Both the position numbers and the translations under genes were made by a program. A stretch of DNA of 64,000 nucleotides, from positions 372,001 to 436,000 of the forward strand of contig NC_009355.1 in the NCBI RefSeq assembly GCF_000092065.1, given 5' to 3'. Source of the DNA: Ostreococcus lucimarinus CCE9901. Lineage: Eukaryota > Chlorophyta > Mamiellophyceae > Mamiellales > Bathycoccaceae. The notes under the pieces were generated by a model, which worked only from the letters and a program-made list of their open reading frames with translations, ran no database searches and was not told the origin of the DNA. Positions 20,301 to 28,822 of this stretch are shown here, piece by piece (position 1 is the first letter of the stretch; each line of letters starts with the position of its first letter).

Positions 20301-21678
20301 CACAGTGACGCAGCAAGTTGAACGGGAGCTCTTGGAAACTTTGGCGCTCGCGAAGACGAAACATGACGTCATAGAAAGAGAGAAGGCGATGGTATCCATC
20401 ATCGGACGGCGCATAGACGAAGATATTACGTTGAATGACGAGTGTCAAATCCTCAATCTCGCGCGAGAAGCACATTTTGCTCAAGCCGAAGCCGTGATAT
20501 ACATCGCATCTGGTGATCATATCAACGCTTTGAAGGCGCTCGCCGGTGATGAGCACCGGAGAAACGCTGCTGTACATTATGTAGACGTGTGCCTTGGTAA
20601 ATCAGGTCCAGGCATCGTGCATGCAGAGCAAATGAACGCTGGACCAGCGGTGGCACGAGCGCATCCACTCGACACCGAGAGCGCCAAGGTCTTTCAAAAC
20701 GAGCTCCTTGCGATCATGCCCGTCGTCGCCGCTAAATCCGCTGATGTATGCGCTCGTATTGCAATCGCGTACTTCCCACACGCACAAGCTGAAGTTCTGA
20801 ACGCACTATCATCGGAGCCTGTCTTGCAGTTTCAATACCTGCGACAAGTTCTCGAAGCCGTGCACGAAGTTAAAGACGGCGTCGGCAGCCCTCACGACAT
20901 GAGTCTCGTGGACTTGGTGTCGGCGACAAAATCCGTCGTAACGACGGAAATGGCTGAGTTGTACTTTCGACTCATGTGTCAATTCGAACCACAAGATGTG
21001 TTGAAGTACTTAAAAAGTGAAGACGTGAAGAGTTTAGACGAAGCTCGGTGCCTTGAATACTGCCGAGAGTTCAACGTCATGGATGCTACGGCCTACTTGC
21101 TCGAGGCTGCGGGTAACTACAACGAAGCGCTCAGTATTCATCTATGCAACTACTCCACTGGTATTCGCGCGATGGCGCAGCTCTTCACGACGAGTGGGGC
21201 AGAGTGGACAAAGACTGCGCCCGCGGAGAGTTTGATGAAGGGATTCGTCATCGAGACAAACGAAGCTTTACATGTAGCCGTCGGGATGTGTAGACGCGTC
21301 TCGAGCGAAGTATCAAATAGTGAAGAAATGTGGTGGTCTTGCCTCGATAGTGTGTTCCGTTCGTTGTTAGAGCTCACGGATGGCGCTTACAAGAGAGTGC
21401 GCGATGTTCTTGACGAACACTTGGAAGATGTTTTACGAGTGATGCTCGGACGTGTAGATAACGCGCATCTTTTGGAGATGATTATCAGCCGCTACGGCGG
21501 TAGAGATATCTCCGAACTTAGAAAATTACTCACACGCGTTTTCGGAAATTGCGCACTCGAGAGAGAGTTCTTAAAATCAGAGGGATCTAGCGTTAAGCAA
21601 GAGGCAGATAAAAAAGTTCTCGAGGATTTCCAAATTCGTCGCCGCGCTCAACGAGGGACGCGGCGCACGGTTCGATAG
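17383..21678 (+). CDS. VPS8: VPS8, CORVET tethering complex subunit
   Basis: The 1431-residue protein has an acidic, low-complexity N-terminus, a WD40/beta-propeller region (about residues 190-480, with SLCFDERGEWLLVGHDDG and GLTLWDIK) and a long alpha-solenoid. The propeller block and the VHFAMLSPSRLRRGKFFGWF segment fit VPS8. VPS8 is the Rab5-binding subunit of CORVET, which tethers early endosomes. I see no C-terminal RING motif, which animal VPS8 has; the protein ends in a basic RRRAQRGTRRTVR tail. Codon use in the middle is less GC-biased than in neighbouring genes. The start at 17383 is the first in-frame ATG past the transporter's reverse shadow. Confidence 0.8.
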   Translation: MRRATPRARERRAARVERDATSSDDDDDDDAPRVDDLLVPSSSDDEDEDEGDDDGGETTREATRDVGTMPLSLSRSIGDASDAAVRVLVRRVSRRAEASAADEDDEDDASADDANEDESEEDGLAIAAMREARLLAGERGKSEVGTSTADDARDEARRALRALRARTEKNRTVGTAASAGGVVDLVNVERVTNAMMDTVDAGRAMCCALGPGERVAVGTEGGFIFLERGVNDERTVSCLKSANTFAGISATPGVTSLCFDERGEWLLVGHDDGGLTLWDIKRTPTILKTIVGAHRTPVIALVMLSKVESNGVVDVISSEEGGLVIHHTLSPLGMGVVRVKSASLGERTFVIAAHALPRVGSVSVSDINAHDNGIISPTYGETLSAAKNIADAAGVAALCTMNAVLIMRLNPRAEVIAKIVRPPNIAATVLPVMCWSPRWADEVTTHDNVEECNLVVVWGASVYVLSVDVESIKRSPGENERTKRAANTSRILNSWSIDPEGVVASAMATAWLSQDLICVLSSRNKLFVYTSHGQLIERVATSEPPIAREIVQATASHDAVFERLPYWHGSVAVRGVHFAMLSPSRLRRGKFFGWFERMQAKKAEGNWVGTLNTLIEVASDELPLWPSLSKKYADPETTRERAVQAFVDVVPQFLDESLNKRGIDSDDAAYFELITSVVFGLLLAFNALNQVYAPVVFGAFLNSKCKAAFLKGMVPHILSDKLRSLPAEVMQALVEHYAALDAANVIEQCVLHMDVESLDLNQVARLCKHHGMYSALAHVFTRALNDFITPVEAMFQASLEPKFGDKARVRQVLLFIFKTIQGEQFPTNGCRLSSEIVSQFRMEVMKFLFEPVDLNVFTMSTHDSESSLSTTWNAAMALAVREDDSSCPPLRLLYLLLAEPKASTVVLTEILKDWDASESEILAIDGLPTDRMGSQVIVEAVVFAAGACGPVNSAPTRSRLLTFAASIVGTGRATVTQQVERELLETLALAKTKHDVIEREKAMVSIIGRRIDEDITLNDECQILNLAREAHFAQAEAVIYIASGDHINALKALAGDEHRRNAAVHYVDVCLGKSGPGIVHAEQMNAGPAVARAHPLDTESAKVFQNELLAIMPVVAAKSADVCARIAIAYFPHAQAEVLNALSSEPVLQFQYLRQVLEAVHEVKDGVGSPHDMSLVDLVSATKSVVTTEMAELYFRLMCQFEPQDVLKYLKSEDVKSLDEARCLEYCREFNVMDATAYLLEAAGNYNEALSIHLCNYSTGIRAMAQLFTTSGAEWTKTAPAESLMKGFVIETNEALHVAVGMCRRVSSEVSNSEEMWWSCLDSVFRSLLELTDGAYKRVRDVLDEHLEDVLRVMLGRVDNAHLLEMIISRYGGRDISELRKLLTRVFGNCALEREFLKSEGSSVKQEADKKVLEDFQIRRRAQRGTRRTVR

Positions 21679-21740
21679 CTAGTTTAGGAAAATCAGAAAA
21701 GTAAAAACAAATTGCTAACATTGCTAAAGCTCGACGCGTT

Positions 21741-23009
21741 TCAATCTCCTGTTTCTTGGCGAACAAGCTTGCCAGACGGTGTTTCTGTGTAGTCGACGAC
21801 CACGTCCCCTGTTGGAATGTCAACCATCGATCGCGAGCGATGCAACCCGTTTTCAGATTCCGTATCTTCGTCAAACGACAGGCGTGGGGGCTTCCAGCCA
21901 TCTTTCACCGCCTTCGTTAAAGGTGGAACGAAGTCTTTCTTGCGGCTCACCAGGCCCGGAAGTTTCAGCATCGTTCCATCGTTCTCGAGCACTCCACTGT
22001 ACGCCGCCACGGCGAGCGAGGCCTCGACGCGTCCGCAGATCAGCAGTGTGGACGTGAGGTTGACAATGTCGACGATAGCTAGAAGCATGGCTTTCGTGGA
22101 TGGCGTCACCAACTTTACGGCGCGCATTTCCGGAAGTATATCCGCCGCTCGCGAGAGCGATGCGTCCGCATCCGTCGTCTCGATGACCGAATACGCCACC
22201 TCGTACGTCTCCTGATCACCAGTGAACTTGAACTGCTTCATATCACCGTTCACGAGTGCATACGGTGTCATCAGACTCAGCGACTGACTCTTCGCGCGAA
22301 ACTGTCGGGCTGCGAGCTCGTTCACATCCTGGACCTCTAAGTACTGCACCAGCATCGTCACGACGCGCTCATCCCACGTCGTCGTCGTTGGAGACTTCAA
22401 GTTTAGCGTGTCACTCAAAATCGCGCTAAGCAACATTCCGGCTATGTGTTTGGGCAAAAACTTCCCTTGTACCGCGTGATTATGCGCGATGATGGACGAC
22501 ATGCACCCCCACGGTCGAATGTCGACGAAAATCGGTCGCTCAGTCACGATGGTGTTCGACTGCAGCGCGTGATGATCGATAATCCCCACGATGTTCCCCA
22601 TCGGAATCGCCGGGTTCAACTGCGACTGCTGCTGAAAATCAACCAAGCAGACGTTCCTATCCGGTCGTTCCGCTAAAAGTGTCTCCACGGGTTCGGGCAG
22701 CGTCGCGCCCCACGTATCCAGCGCGAATCGCGTCTCCGTGTTCACGGCGCTCGCGACCGCCGCGCTCCCTCCGTACAGATTCGCCGCCCCGATCGCCCCC
22801 GCGACGGAATCTAAATCTGTCACCAAGTGTCCGACGAATATCGCGTCGTCCAGGCTCGGAAAGAACGCGTTCGTCTCCCCCTCGCGCGTCGGCAGGTGCG
22901 CCAGGAGTTTTTCAGCCTCCGCCCAGTTCGCGTCGACCGCGTGCTCCAGCGTCGTCTCTTCGCGCGCGCTGTACGTCTCCCGCCGCTCGCGCTTCAGCGT
23001 CATCTTCAT
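21741..23009 (-). CDS. Family II (Mn-dependent) inorganic pyrophosphatase, DHH/DHHA2
   Basis: The protein has 422 residues from ATG 23009. Motif I, VGHLVTDLDSVAGAIGAA, keeps the metal ligands His, Asp and Asp (GH---D-D). Motif II is VCLVDFQQQSQ, and motif III IVGIIDHHALQ is the DHH signature. LSAILSDTLNLKSPT and the C-terminal LVSRKKDFVPPLTKA (the Arg-Lys substrate site of the DHHA2 domain) complete the family II PPase pattern. The enzyme hydrolyses pyrophosphate. In motif II the usual His after Asp is Phe. The true N-terminus is unsure: the frame upstream is open and encodes AAWACVVAVAIAS, a possible membrane or import segment, but has no suitable ATG before the VPS26C gene begins. Confidence 0.8.
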   Translation of the reverse strand: MKMTLKRERRETYSAREETTLEHAVDANWAEAEKLLAHLPTREGETNAFFPSLDDAIFVGHLVTDLDSVAGAIGAANLYGGSAAVASAVNTETRFALDTWGATLPEPVETLLAERPDRNVCLVDFQQQSQLNPAIPMGNIVGIIDHHALQSNTIVTERPIFVDIRPWGCMSSIIAHNHAVQGKFLPKHIAGMLLSAILSDTLNLKSPTTTTWDERVVTMLVQYLEVQDVNELAARQFRAKSQSLSLMTPYALVNGDMKQFKFTGDQETYEVAYSVIETTDADASLSRAADILPEMRAVKLVTPSTKAMLLAIVDIVNLTSTLLICGRVEASLAVAAYSGVLENDGTMLKLPGLVSRKKDFVPPLTKAVKDGWKPPRLSFDEDTESENGLHRSRSMVDIPTGDVVVDYTETPSGKLVRQETGD

Positions 23010-23316
23010 CGACGCGATCGCGACCGCGACGACGCACGCCCACGCCGCCGTTCGGCGCGGCGTCGCCGGTCGCGCGCGCGGTGTCGTAACCGCCTCGACG
23101 CTCGCGTCGGCGCGCGCGCGAGCGCGTCGCGCGCGCGAGCGCGTCGCCGTCGTCCGCGACGACGCGGCGATGACGCGTCGCGCCTCGCTCGCGCGCGCTC
23201 GAGGCGCGCGCGCGTCGCGATGTCGCGTCGTCGCCGTCCGTCGCCGCGCGTCGTCGAGCGATGCATCGGTCGATCGATCGATCGATCGATGGACGCGCGC
23301 CAGACGACGACGCGCG
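23010..23316. other. Divergent region, pyrophosphatase / VPS26C
   Basis: No separate gene is supported. It contains Arg-rich shadow frames and a TCGA tetranucleotide run (about 23266-23289). It may hold an unrecognised first exon or leader of the pyrophosphatase. Confidence 0.4.
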
Positions 23317-24294
23317 ATGAGCCGCGTGGACGTGTTCCTGGAGTCGAGCGATAGTAAATACCGCGAGCGCGACGTCGTGCGCGGCGAGGTGGTGGTGCGC
23401 GTCGAACGCGAAGACGCGCCGTTCGCGCACAACGGTGTTCTGCTCACGGCGTGTGGAAACGTGCAGCTGCGCGTCGGAGACTCGAGCGTGAGCGTGCTGG
23501 AATCGCTGTTCATGGTCGTCGAACCGGTGCGCGTGCTGGACGTGTCGCTGGTGCTGGCGCCGCCGGGACGGCTGGCGGTGGGGGTGCACGCGTTTCCGTT
23601 TTCGTTCACGCTGGGGAGCTTTCCGCCGACGACGCCGATGTACGAGACGTTTCACGGGCAGAACACGCAGATAGTGTACGCGATCGATGCGGAGGTGGTG
23701 CGGCCGATCCTGCGTGGGGGGTCGCTGTCGACGGGGATGTGCGAATTTTTAGTGGAGACGAAGCCGGACGAGGACGACGTCGCCGACGCGGCGGCGAGCG
23801 AGACGATGGCGTTCGAGATCACGGAGGAGCGGCAAGATTTGGGACCGGCGCCTGGATTGTTAGCGAGCGAAGGGTTCTTGATTCGCGGATCGTTCGATAA
23901 GACGAGTTGGTTTTTAGAGGAGGCGATCACGGGGCGGCTCGTCGTCGAACGCTCGGCGGCGCCGCTCAGGGCGATCGAAATCGAGCTGTGTCGCATCGAG
24001 GGTTGCAGCACGAGCGAGGGTCAGGTGGTGAGTGAGACATCGCCCGTGCAGTTCACGCAAATCGTCGACGGCGACTGTCCGCGCGGGGTGGAGATTCCGA
24101 TACACGTCGTCATCCCGCGCCTGTTCGCGTGTCCGAGCGTGCAGGCGCCGACGTTTAGCGTCGCCTTCATGCTGCGCGTTCTGTGCGTGTTCGAGCCATT
24201 GAACCCTGGAAATAAAGAACCGGTGGCCGTTCGCGCGGTGCCAATTCAGTTATACCGAGGCGGGCCCGACATCCCGAGCGCGTTGGCGTATTAA
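23317..24294 (+). CDS. VPS26C: VPS26C (DSCR3), Retriever complex arrestin-like subunit
   Basis: The 325-residue protein has two arrestin-like beta-sandwich halves. Matching segments include YRERDVVRGEVVV, HAFPFSFTLG, YETFHGQNTQIVYAIDAEV and the C-terminal half's FDKTSWFLEEAITGRLVVE, IEIELCRIEGC and FTQIVDGDCPRGVEIPIHV. The order fits DSCR3/VPS26C, the VPS26 paralog in Retriever (with VPS35L and VPS29), which recycles cargo from endosomes independently of retromer. The start at 23317 gives the expected N-terminus. A CCDC22 gene, part of the same Commander assembly, lies at 57-59 kb. Confidence 0.85.
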   Translation: MSRVDVFLESSDSKYRERDVVRGEVVVRVEREDAPFAHNGVLLTACGNVQLRVGDSSVSVLESLFMVVEPVRVLDVSLVLAPPGRLAVGVHAFPFSFTLGSFPPTTPMYETFHGQNTQIVYAIDAEVVRPILRGGSLSTGMCEFLVETKPDEDDVADAAASETMAFEITEERQDLGPAPGLLASEGFLIRGSFDKTSWFLEEAITGRLVVERSAAPLRAIEIELCRIEGCSTSEGQVVSETSPVQFTQIVDGDCPRGVEIPIHVVIPRLFACPSVQAPTFSVAFMLRVLCVFEPLNPGNKEPVAVRAVPIQLYRGGPDIPSALAY

Positions 24295-24506
24295 ATCTCG
24301 TAGTGCGAATAGCGTTAGCGTCTCGAAGAGACATACAATCAAATCAAACCCCCGTCGACCCGGGTCACGGCGTCGTCGCGCGCATCGCGCTTACTTCGTT
24401 CGCGCGCGCGCGTGCGCTATTTTCTCGCTCACTCGTCGTTCATTATCATCACAACGAACGAACGACGACGTCCCGTTCGTTCTTCTACATAGCCTTCTAA
24501 TCAATC

Positions 24507-24782
24507 TCAATCCTCCTCCTCGCTCTCGTCCTCGTCCTTGGCGTTGATCCTCTCGCACGCGTCGATCCAATCGCTGTACACGTCGATCGGTTCGCTCAGG
24601 TGCGTGATGTTGCACGTGTACTTCTGTCCGCACGTCCCGCACTCCACCAGCCCCTTCTCGGCGACGTGATCGAGTCGCGCGAACACGCTCTTGTCGTGAT
24701 TGCAAAACGGACACGTGAACGTCGTGTCCACCTTCGGGGCCACCTTCTTGGGCGGCGGCTTGGAGCTCTTGCGCTTGCCCAT
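24507..24782 (-). CDS. ELOF1: ELOF1, transcription elongation factor 1 homolog
   Basis: The protein of 91 residues starts with the family's basic MGKRKSSKPPPKK tail. It carries the Elf1 zinc ribbon: FTCPFCNHDKS, then GLVECGTCGQKYTC, giving the four cysteines as CxxC-x(n)-CxxC. The following LSEPIDVYSDWIDACE helix is also conserved. ELOF1 binds Pol II near the DNA entry site and acts in elongation through nucleosomes and in transcription-coupled repair. The acidic DEDESEEED tail is common in plant and fungal forms. The longer upstream frame is arginine-rich shadow of the next gene. Confidence 0.95.
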   Translation of the reverse strand: MGKRKSSKPPPKKVAPKVDTTFTCPFCNHDKSVFARLDHVAEKGLVECGTCGQKYTCNITHLSEPIDVYSDWIDACERINAKDEDESEEED

Positions 24783-24920
24783 GGCGAGCGCGCGCGGGCG
24801 GTCGTGCGACGAGCGATGCGGCGCGCGCGCGACTCTGCGGACGGGACGACGGACGACGGACGACGGACGACGGACGACGCGCGCGCCACACGCGCGCGCG
24901 AACGACGCGCGGCGCGAGCG

Positions 24921-26025
24921 ATGGCGACGCGCGCGAACGCGCGCGGCGCGCGCGCGACGCGCGCGAGCGCGCCGACGGTGACGTCGCGCGTCGCGCGGGG
25001 ACGGCGCGTCGCGGATAAAACGCGTGGGACGCGCGGGATGACGGCGGCGGCGAGCGTGGCGTCGACGAACGAGTCCGCGGAGGCGGCCGCGGCGCCGGCG
25101 GTGGTGTCGACGTCGACGTTCGCGAGCGCCGACGACGCGGAGCTGCGCATGACGTGCGAGGCGTTCGCGCCGGGGAGCGCGTTCGCGCTGACGGATACGA
25201 GCGGCGGCGTGAATAATCACGTGCGATATTGCGATTGCGAGAACGGTGAGCGATTCGTCGTTCGATTATATAATAATGGACGCGAAACCGAGCGTGTTTG
25301 AACTCATTCCTGGTTCGCTCCCGAAGACGCGCTTCGCCGACGCGGTGGGAGAGGCGACGGCGGCGCTTTCGAAGTGTATGGAAGAAGCCGAAAGCGAAGT
25401 GCGTGCCGTTGCTCCGGTGAGCCCGACGAGCGTGTATCGGGACATCTTCGGAGCGTTCATCAAGAAAGGTGGGTCGCGCGATGCATTTTTCGTCGAGGCG
25501 GAGACGAACCCAGGTTTGGATGCCGTTCGAGTTTCGGTGAACGACTTGCTCAACTCTATTCGCGTACTTGAAGAAAAATTGGCCGACATCGAATCTTCGG
25601 GAGGCTTACCCGAGACGCTGATCCACGGCGACGTCCATTACGATAATTCCCTCGCGGATGAGACGACGGGTAAAGTCACGGGCATCATCGACTTTGAGTT
25701 TGCATCGTACGACTGGCGTATGATGGAAGCCGCCGCAGGTTTGTCCAAGTACGTCGGCGAACGCGATCCTCTGCCGTTCGTTGTCGACTACATCAAGGGA
25801 TTTTGCCGGCGCGCGACGCCGACCGAGGCCGAGATCGACGCCCTTCCGGACTTGATAAAACTTCGCGTGCTCGAAACCGTCGTGTACTTCGTCGCGAGAA
25901 GCGCCGCGAAAGAAGACGACATCTCGCAACTAGCGCTCAGAGCCGAAAACTACGCCGCGCGCGTTCGATGGATCGACGCCAACGCGCAAGTCATTCGCGA
26001 CACCATGCGCACCGCGCTCGCGTAA
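24921..26025 (+). pseudogene. APH/homoserine-kinase-like phosphotransferase, reading frame broken near 25270-25300
   Basis: Two overlapping frames together look like one gene. The first (24921-25301) has a transit-like N-terminus and then GGVNNHVRYCDC and RFVVRLYNNG, the start of the APH/choline-kinase/ThrB2 N-lobe. The second, in the +1 frame (usable from about 25276 to 26025), has VFELIPGSLP, then LIHGDVHYDNSLADE and GIIDFEFASYDWRM. These are the catalytic HGD-H-DN loop and the IDFE metal-binding Asp. The roughly 50-60 residues that normally lie between LYNNG and FELIPG are absent, and the frame shifts at that point. No intron can explain it because the two coding parts abut. It is either a real internal deletion (pseudogene) or an assembly collapse. 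Substrate is unknown; homoserine kinase II-like is a guess. Confidence 0.6.
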
Positions 26026-26186
26026 ACGATCGTTATTTTTTAACTATTCTTTCTCCATTCACTCGCGCGCTCGCGCGCTCGCGTTTTCGCTCTTCACTAA
26101 AACCGTAAAATCCACGCCTGGATGCAATCTCGAGATCTTCGTATGCGCAAACAGTCGCGGGCGACGCGACGGCACAACTCGACACG

Positions 26187-27557
26187 ATGCTTTCGACGAC
26201 CATCACCACCCCGAGCGCTTTCGTGAAGCCGCAAGCGCCGCGAACGCGCGTCAAGGCGCGCGCCGACAGCACCATGGCCCCGCCCACGACGCGCGTGCCG
26301 CCGAGAAACCCCGAAGGTGCGCGACGGCGCGATCGATGCGCGCCGACGCGATGTCGTGGTTTATCCAGTGCGATGGGTGACGATGACGACGCGTGTGACG
26401 GCGTGCGATGCGTGAACGACGCGATGGGGATGAGAAAGGATGTGAAATGATATCGATCGCCGCGAAACGCGTCGACGCGGGCGAACGCGATGACTGACGA
26501 GTGTGGATGACGATTGATTGCTCCAGGCGCGCCGACGGTGGTGCCGCAAGATTTGCCGAGCCGACCGCGACGCAACCGCCGCTCGCCGACGGTGCGAAAG
26601 GCGTTCCGCGAGACGATTCTCACGCCGGATAACTTCATTTACCCGATTTTCGTGCACGAGGGCGATGAGAACATTCCCATCGGTTCTATGCCGGGACAAG
26701 ACCGCCTGAGCTTCAAGAATGGCATGATCAAGCAAGTGCGCGAGGCGCGCGCGGCCGGCGTGAACCAAGTGGTCGTCTTCCCGAAGACCCCGGATAACTT
26801 GAAGACGGCTTGCGGGAAGGAGGCGTTCAATCCGAACGGCTTAGCCCAACGCTCGATCTCGTTGTTGAAGGATACGTTCCCCGATTTGGAAGTGTACACC
26901 GACGTCGCGCTCGATCCGTACAACACTATGGGCCACGACGGCATGGTGCGCTCCGACGGCGTCGTCATGAACGACGAAACGGTGTACTATTTGTGCCAAC
27001 AAGCCGTGTCCCAAGCGCGCGCGGGTGCTGATGTTATTTCTCCGTCCGATATGATGGATGGTCGCGTCGGTGCCATTCGCCAAGCGCTCGACGACGAAGG
27101 TTTCACCAACGTCGCCATCATGAGTTACACCGCCAAGTACAACAGCGCGTACTACGGTCCGTTCCGTGATGCCTTGGCGTCGGCGCCGCGTCCGGGTAGT
27201 GAAGACTGGAAGATTCCGAAGGACAAGGCTGAGTACCAAATGGACCCGGCCAACTACCGTGAGTGCTTGCGCGAAGCTGCTCTCGATGAACAAGAGGGCG
27301 CGGACATCATGATGGTCAAGCCGGCGGGCGCCTACTTAGACATCATCCGCGCGCTTAGAGACAGCACCACGCTCCCAATTTCCGCGTACCAAGTGTCTGG
27401 CGAATACTCCATGTTGAAGGCTGCCGCCGCGGCGGGTTACCTTAACGAACGCGATGCGGTCTTGGAATCCTTGATCGCCATCAAGCGCGCCGGAGCCGAC
27501 TTGACGTTAACGTACTATGCCATCGATGCCGCCAAGTGGATCCAAGAAGGCAACTAA
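26187..27557 (+). CDS. HEMB: Delta-aminolevulinic acid dehydratase (porphobilinogen synthase), plastid, two exons
   Basis: The model joins 26187-26316 and 26527-27557 (386 residues). The 210-nt intron starts GTGCGC, has ACTGAC and ends CCAG, and splicing gives RNPEG|APTVVPQDLPSR. Exon 1 encodes a plastid transit peptide (MLSTTITTPSAFVKPQAPR). The mature enzyme has RPRRNRRSPTVRKAF, the metal-site segment DVALDPYNTMGHDG (Asp/Ala plant type, Mg-dependent, not the Cys type), SPSDMMDGRVGAIR, and the two Schiff-base lysines in MSYTAKYNSAYYGP and MMVKPAGAYLD. It condenses two ALA molecules to porphobilinogen in tetrapyrrole and chlorophyll synthesis. Confidence 0.95.
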
Positions 27558-27795
27558 GTTGAACGCGAGTAGGACATACATTTTTAATATCGATGATTAC
27601 GCAATGATTTACGAACGAGCGCCGACGAAGGAGGCAAAACAGGGCGAATGCGCATGAGGTCGGCGAAGCTTCTGACTTTTCACTACACCGCTGATGAAAT
27701 CTAACTCAAACCTCGAGACGCTCCAGCGCTAGACACCGCTCTCGACGATCTAGGGTCGATCATATTCGATCGAATTCTCCACTCCACGCGACCAC

Positions 27796-28549
27796 TTAGT
27801 AGAAGTAGCCGAGCACCTTGCCACCAACCTTCTTGCGACGGGCCTCCTCGTGGTCCATGATGCCCGACGACGTGGTGAGCACGATGACACCAAACAAACG
27901 AGAGGGCAAAAGTCGACCAACCCAGTCCTCAAGGTCGTGGTGGGACAAATCATAACGCGGGCTACGAGTTTAAAACCATTCATCGTCAGTCTCCGAGTCT
28001 TAATCGACGTTTAAAGAAGACGCGCTTCTCGACGAGCGTTCGCGCAGACCCTAAAACACACGCACCTGATGACGCCGCACTTGTTGATACGTCCGTTAAG
28101 CTCAACGACGATCTTTCCCGCTCTGTGATCATCAATGAACTCGAATTCGTTGATGTAGCCTATTCGTTGTAAACCATTCCGTCGTCAGTCTCCACATTCA
28201 TCCTGTGATGCGCGCGCCGCTTTCAGGATCGTTCGCGCGCGTCCCGCTCGCGTTCCCCTCTCTTCACACGTACCGTGCTTTTGCATCACTTGCAAGAACT
28301 TGATCACCACCTTGGAAACCGGGCGCACGAGCACCTGACGCTTCCCACGCTTTTCCGCGTTGTACATCGACTCTGCAGAGCGCGCGAACACGATCGATCG
28401 CGAGGTTAGTCACAGACCCTAAAACACCACAGCGCGAGGACGCGATTCGGCGCCGTCGCGACACGCGCGACGTCGCGACGCGTCATAACGCGCGTGCGAA
28501 CGATGATAGACGTACTGAGAGTGTCATTCAAGACGCTGATTCGGACCAT
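27796..28549 (-). CDS. RPS15A: Cytosolic ribosomal protein uS8 (RPS15A), four exons
   Basis: The model is the complement of 28516-28549, 28274-28372, 28066-28159 and 27796-27961, giving exactly 130 residues, the family's usual length. All junctions are GT-AG (donors GTACGT, GTACGT, GTGCGT). The product reads [115 protein letters not shown] and VLGYFY, a clean uS8. The introns are 143, 114 and 104 nt. It is the most intron-rich gene here, as is common for ribosomal protein genes in compact genomes. It converges with ALAD across 238 bp. Confidence 0.95.
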
Positions 28550-28680
28550 GGCGCTTGTCTCTTGACCGCACGCGTCGTCTAAAGGCGGATGCGACTGGCC
28601 GCGCGAGGGCTTTCGACTTCGTGGTCCGTGTGGCAAGACCGACATTAGGGCTTTCAGCGCTTTCGAGGCCGTCGGGCGTC

Positions 28681-28822
28681 TGAAGGAGTCTGCTCGTGAT
28701 ACGGACGACGACGATGGTCATCTGAAGGAGTCTACTCGTGATACGGACGACGACGATGGTCATCTGAAGGAGTCTACTTGTAATACATACATACGATGAA
28801 GATCGTCATCTAAAGGATTCTA
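28681..28822. repeat. 42-bp tandem repeat at the 3' end of the PAN-cyclophilin gene
   Basis: Units begin TGAAGGAGTCT at 28681, 28723 and 28765 (period 42), and a diverged fourth begins TAAAGGATTCT at 28811. The fourth unit contains the cyclophilin stop codon (TCTAAAGG on the plus strand), so the array is built from the gene's last codons and 3' flank. Confidence 0.85.

Noticed and set aside
25240-25310. Intron or programmed frameshift joining the two halves of the APH-like gene
   Set aside because: The halves abut, any GT-AG pair removes conserved residues, and about 50 residues would still be missing.
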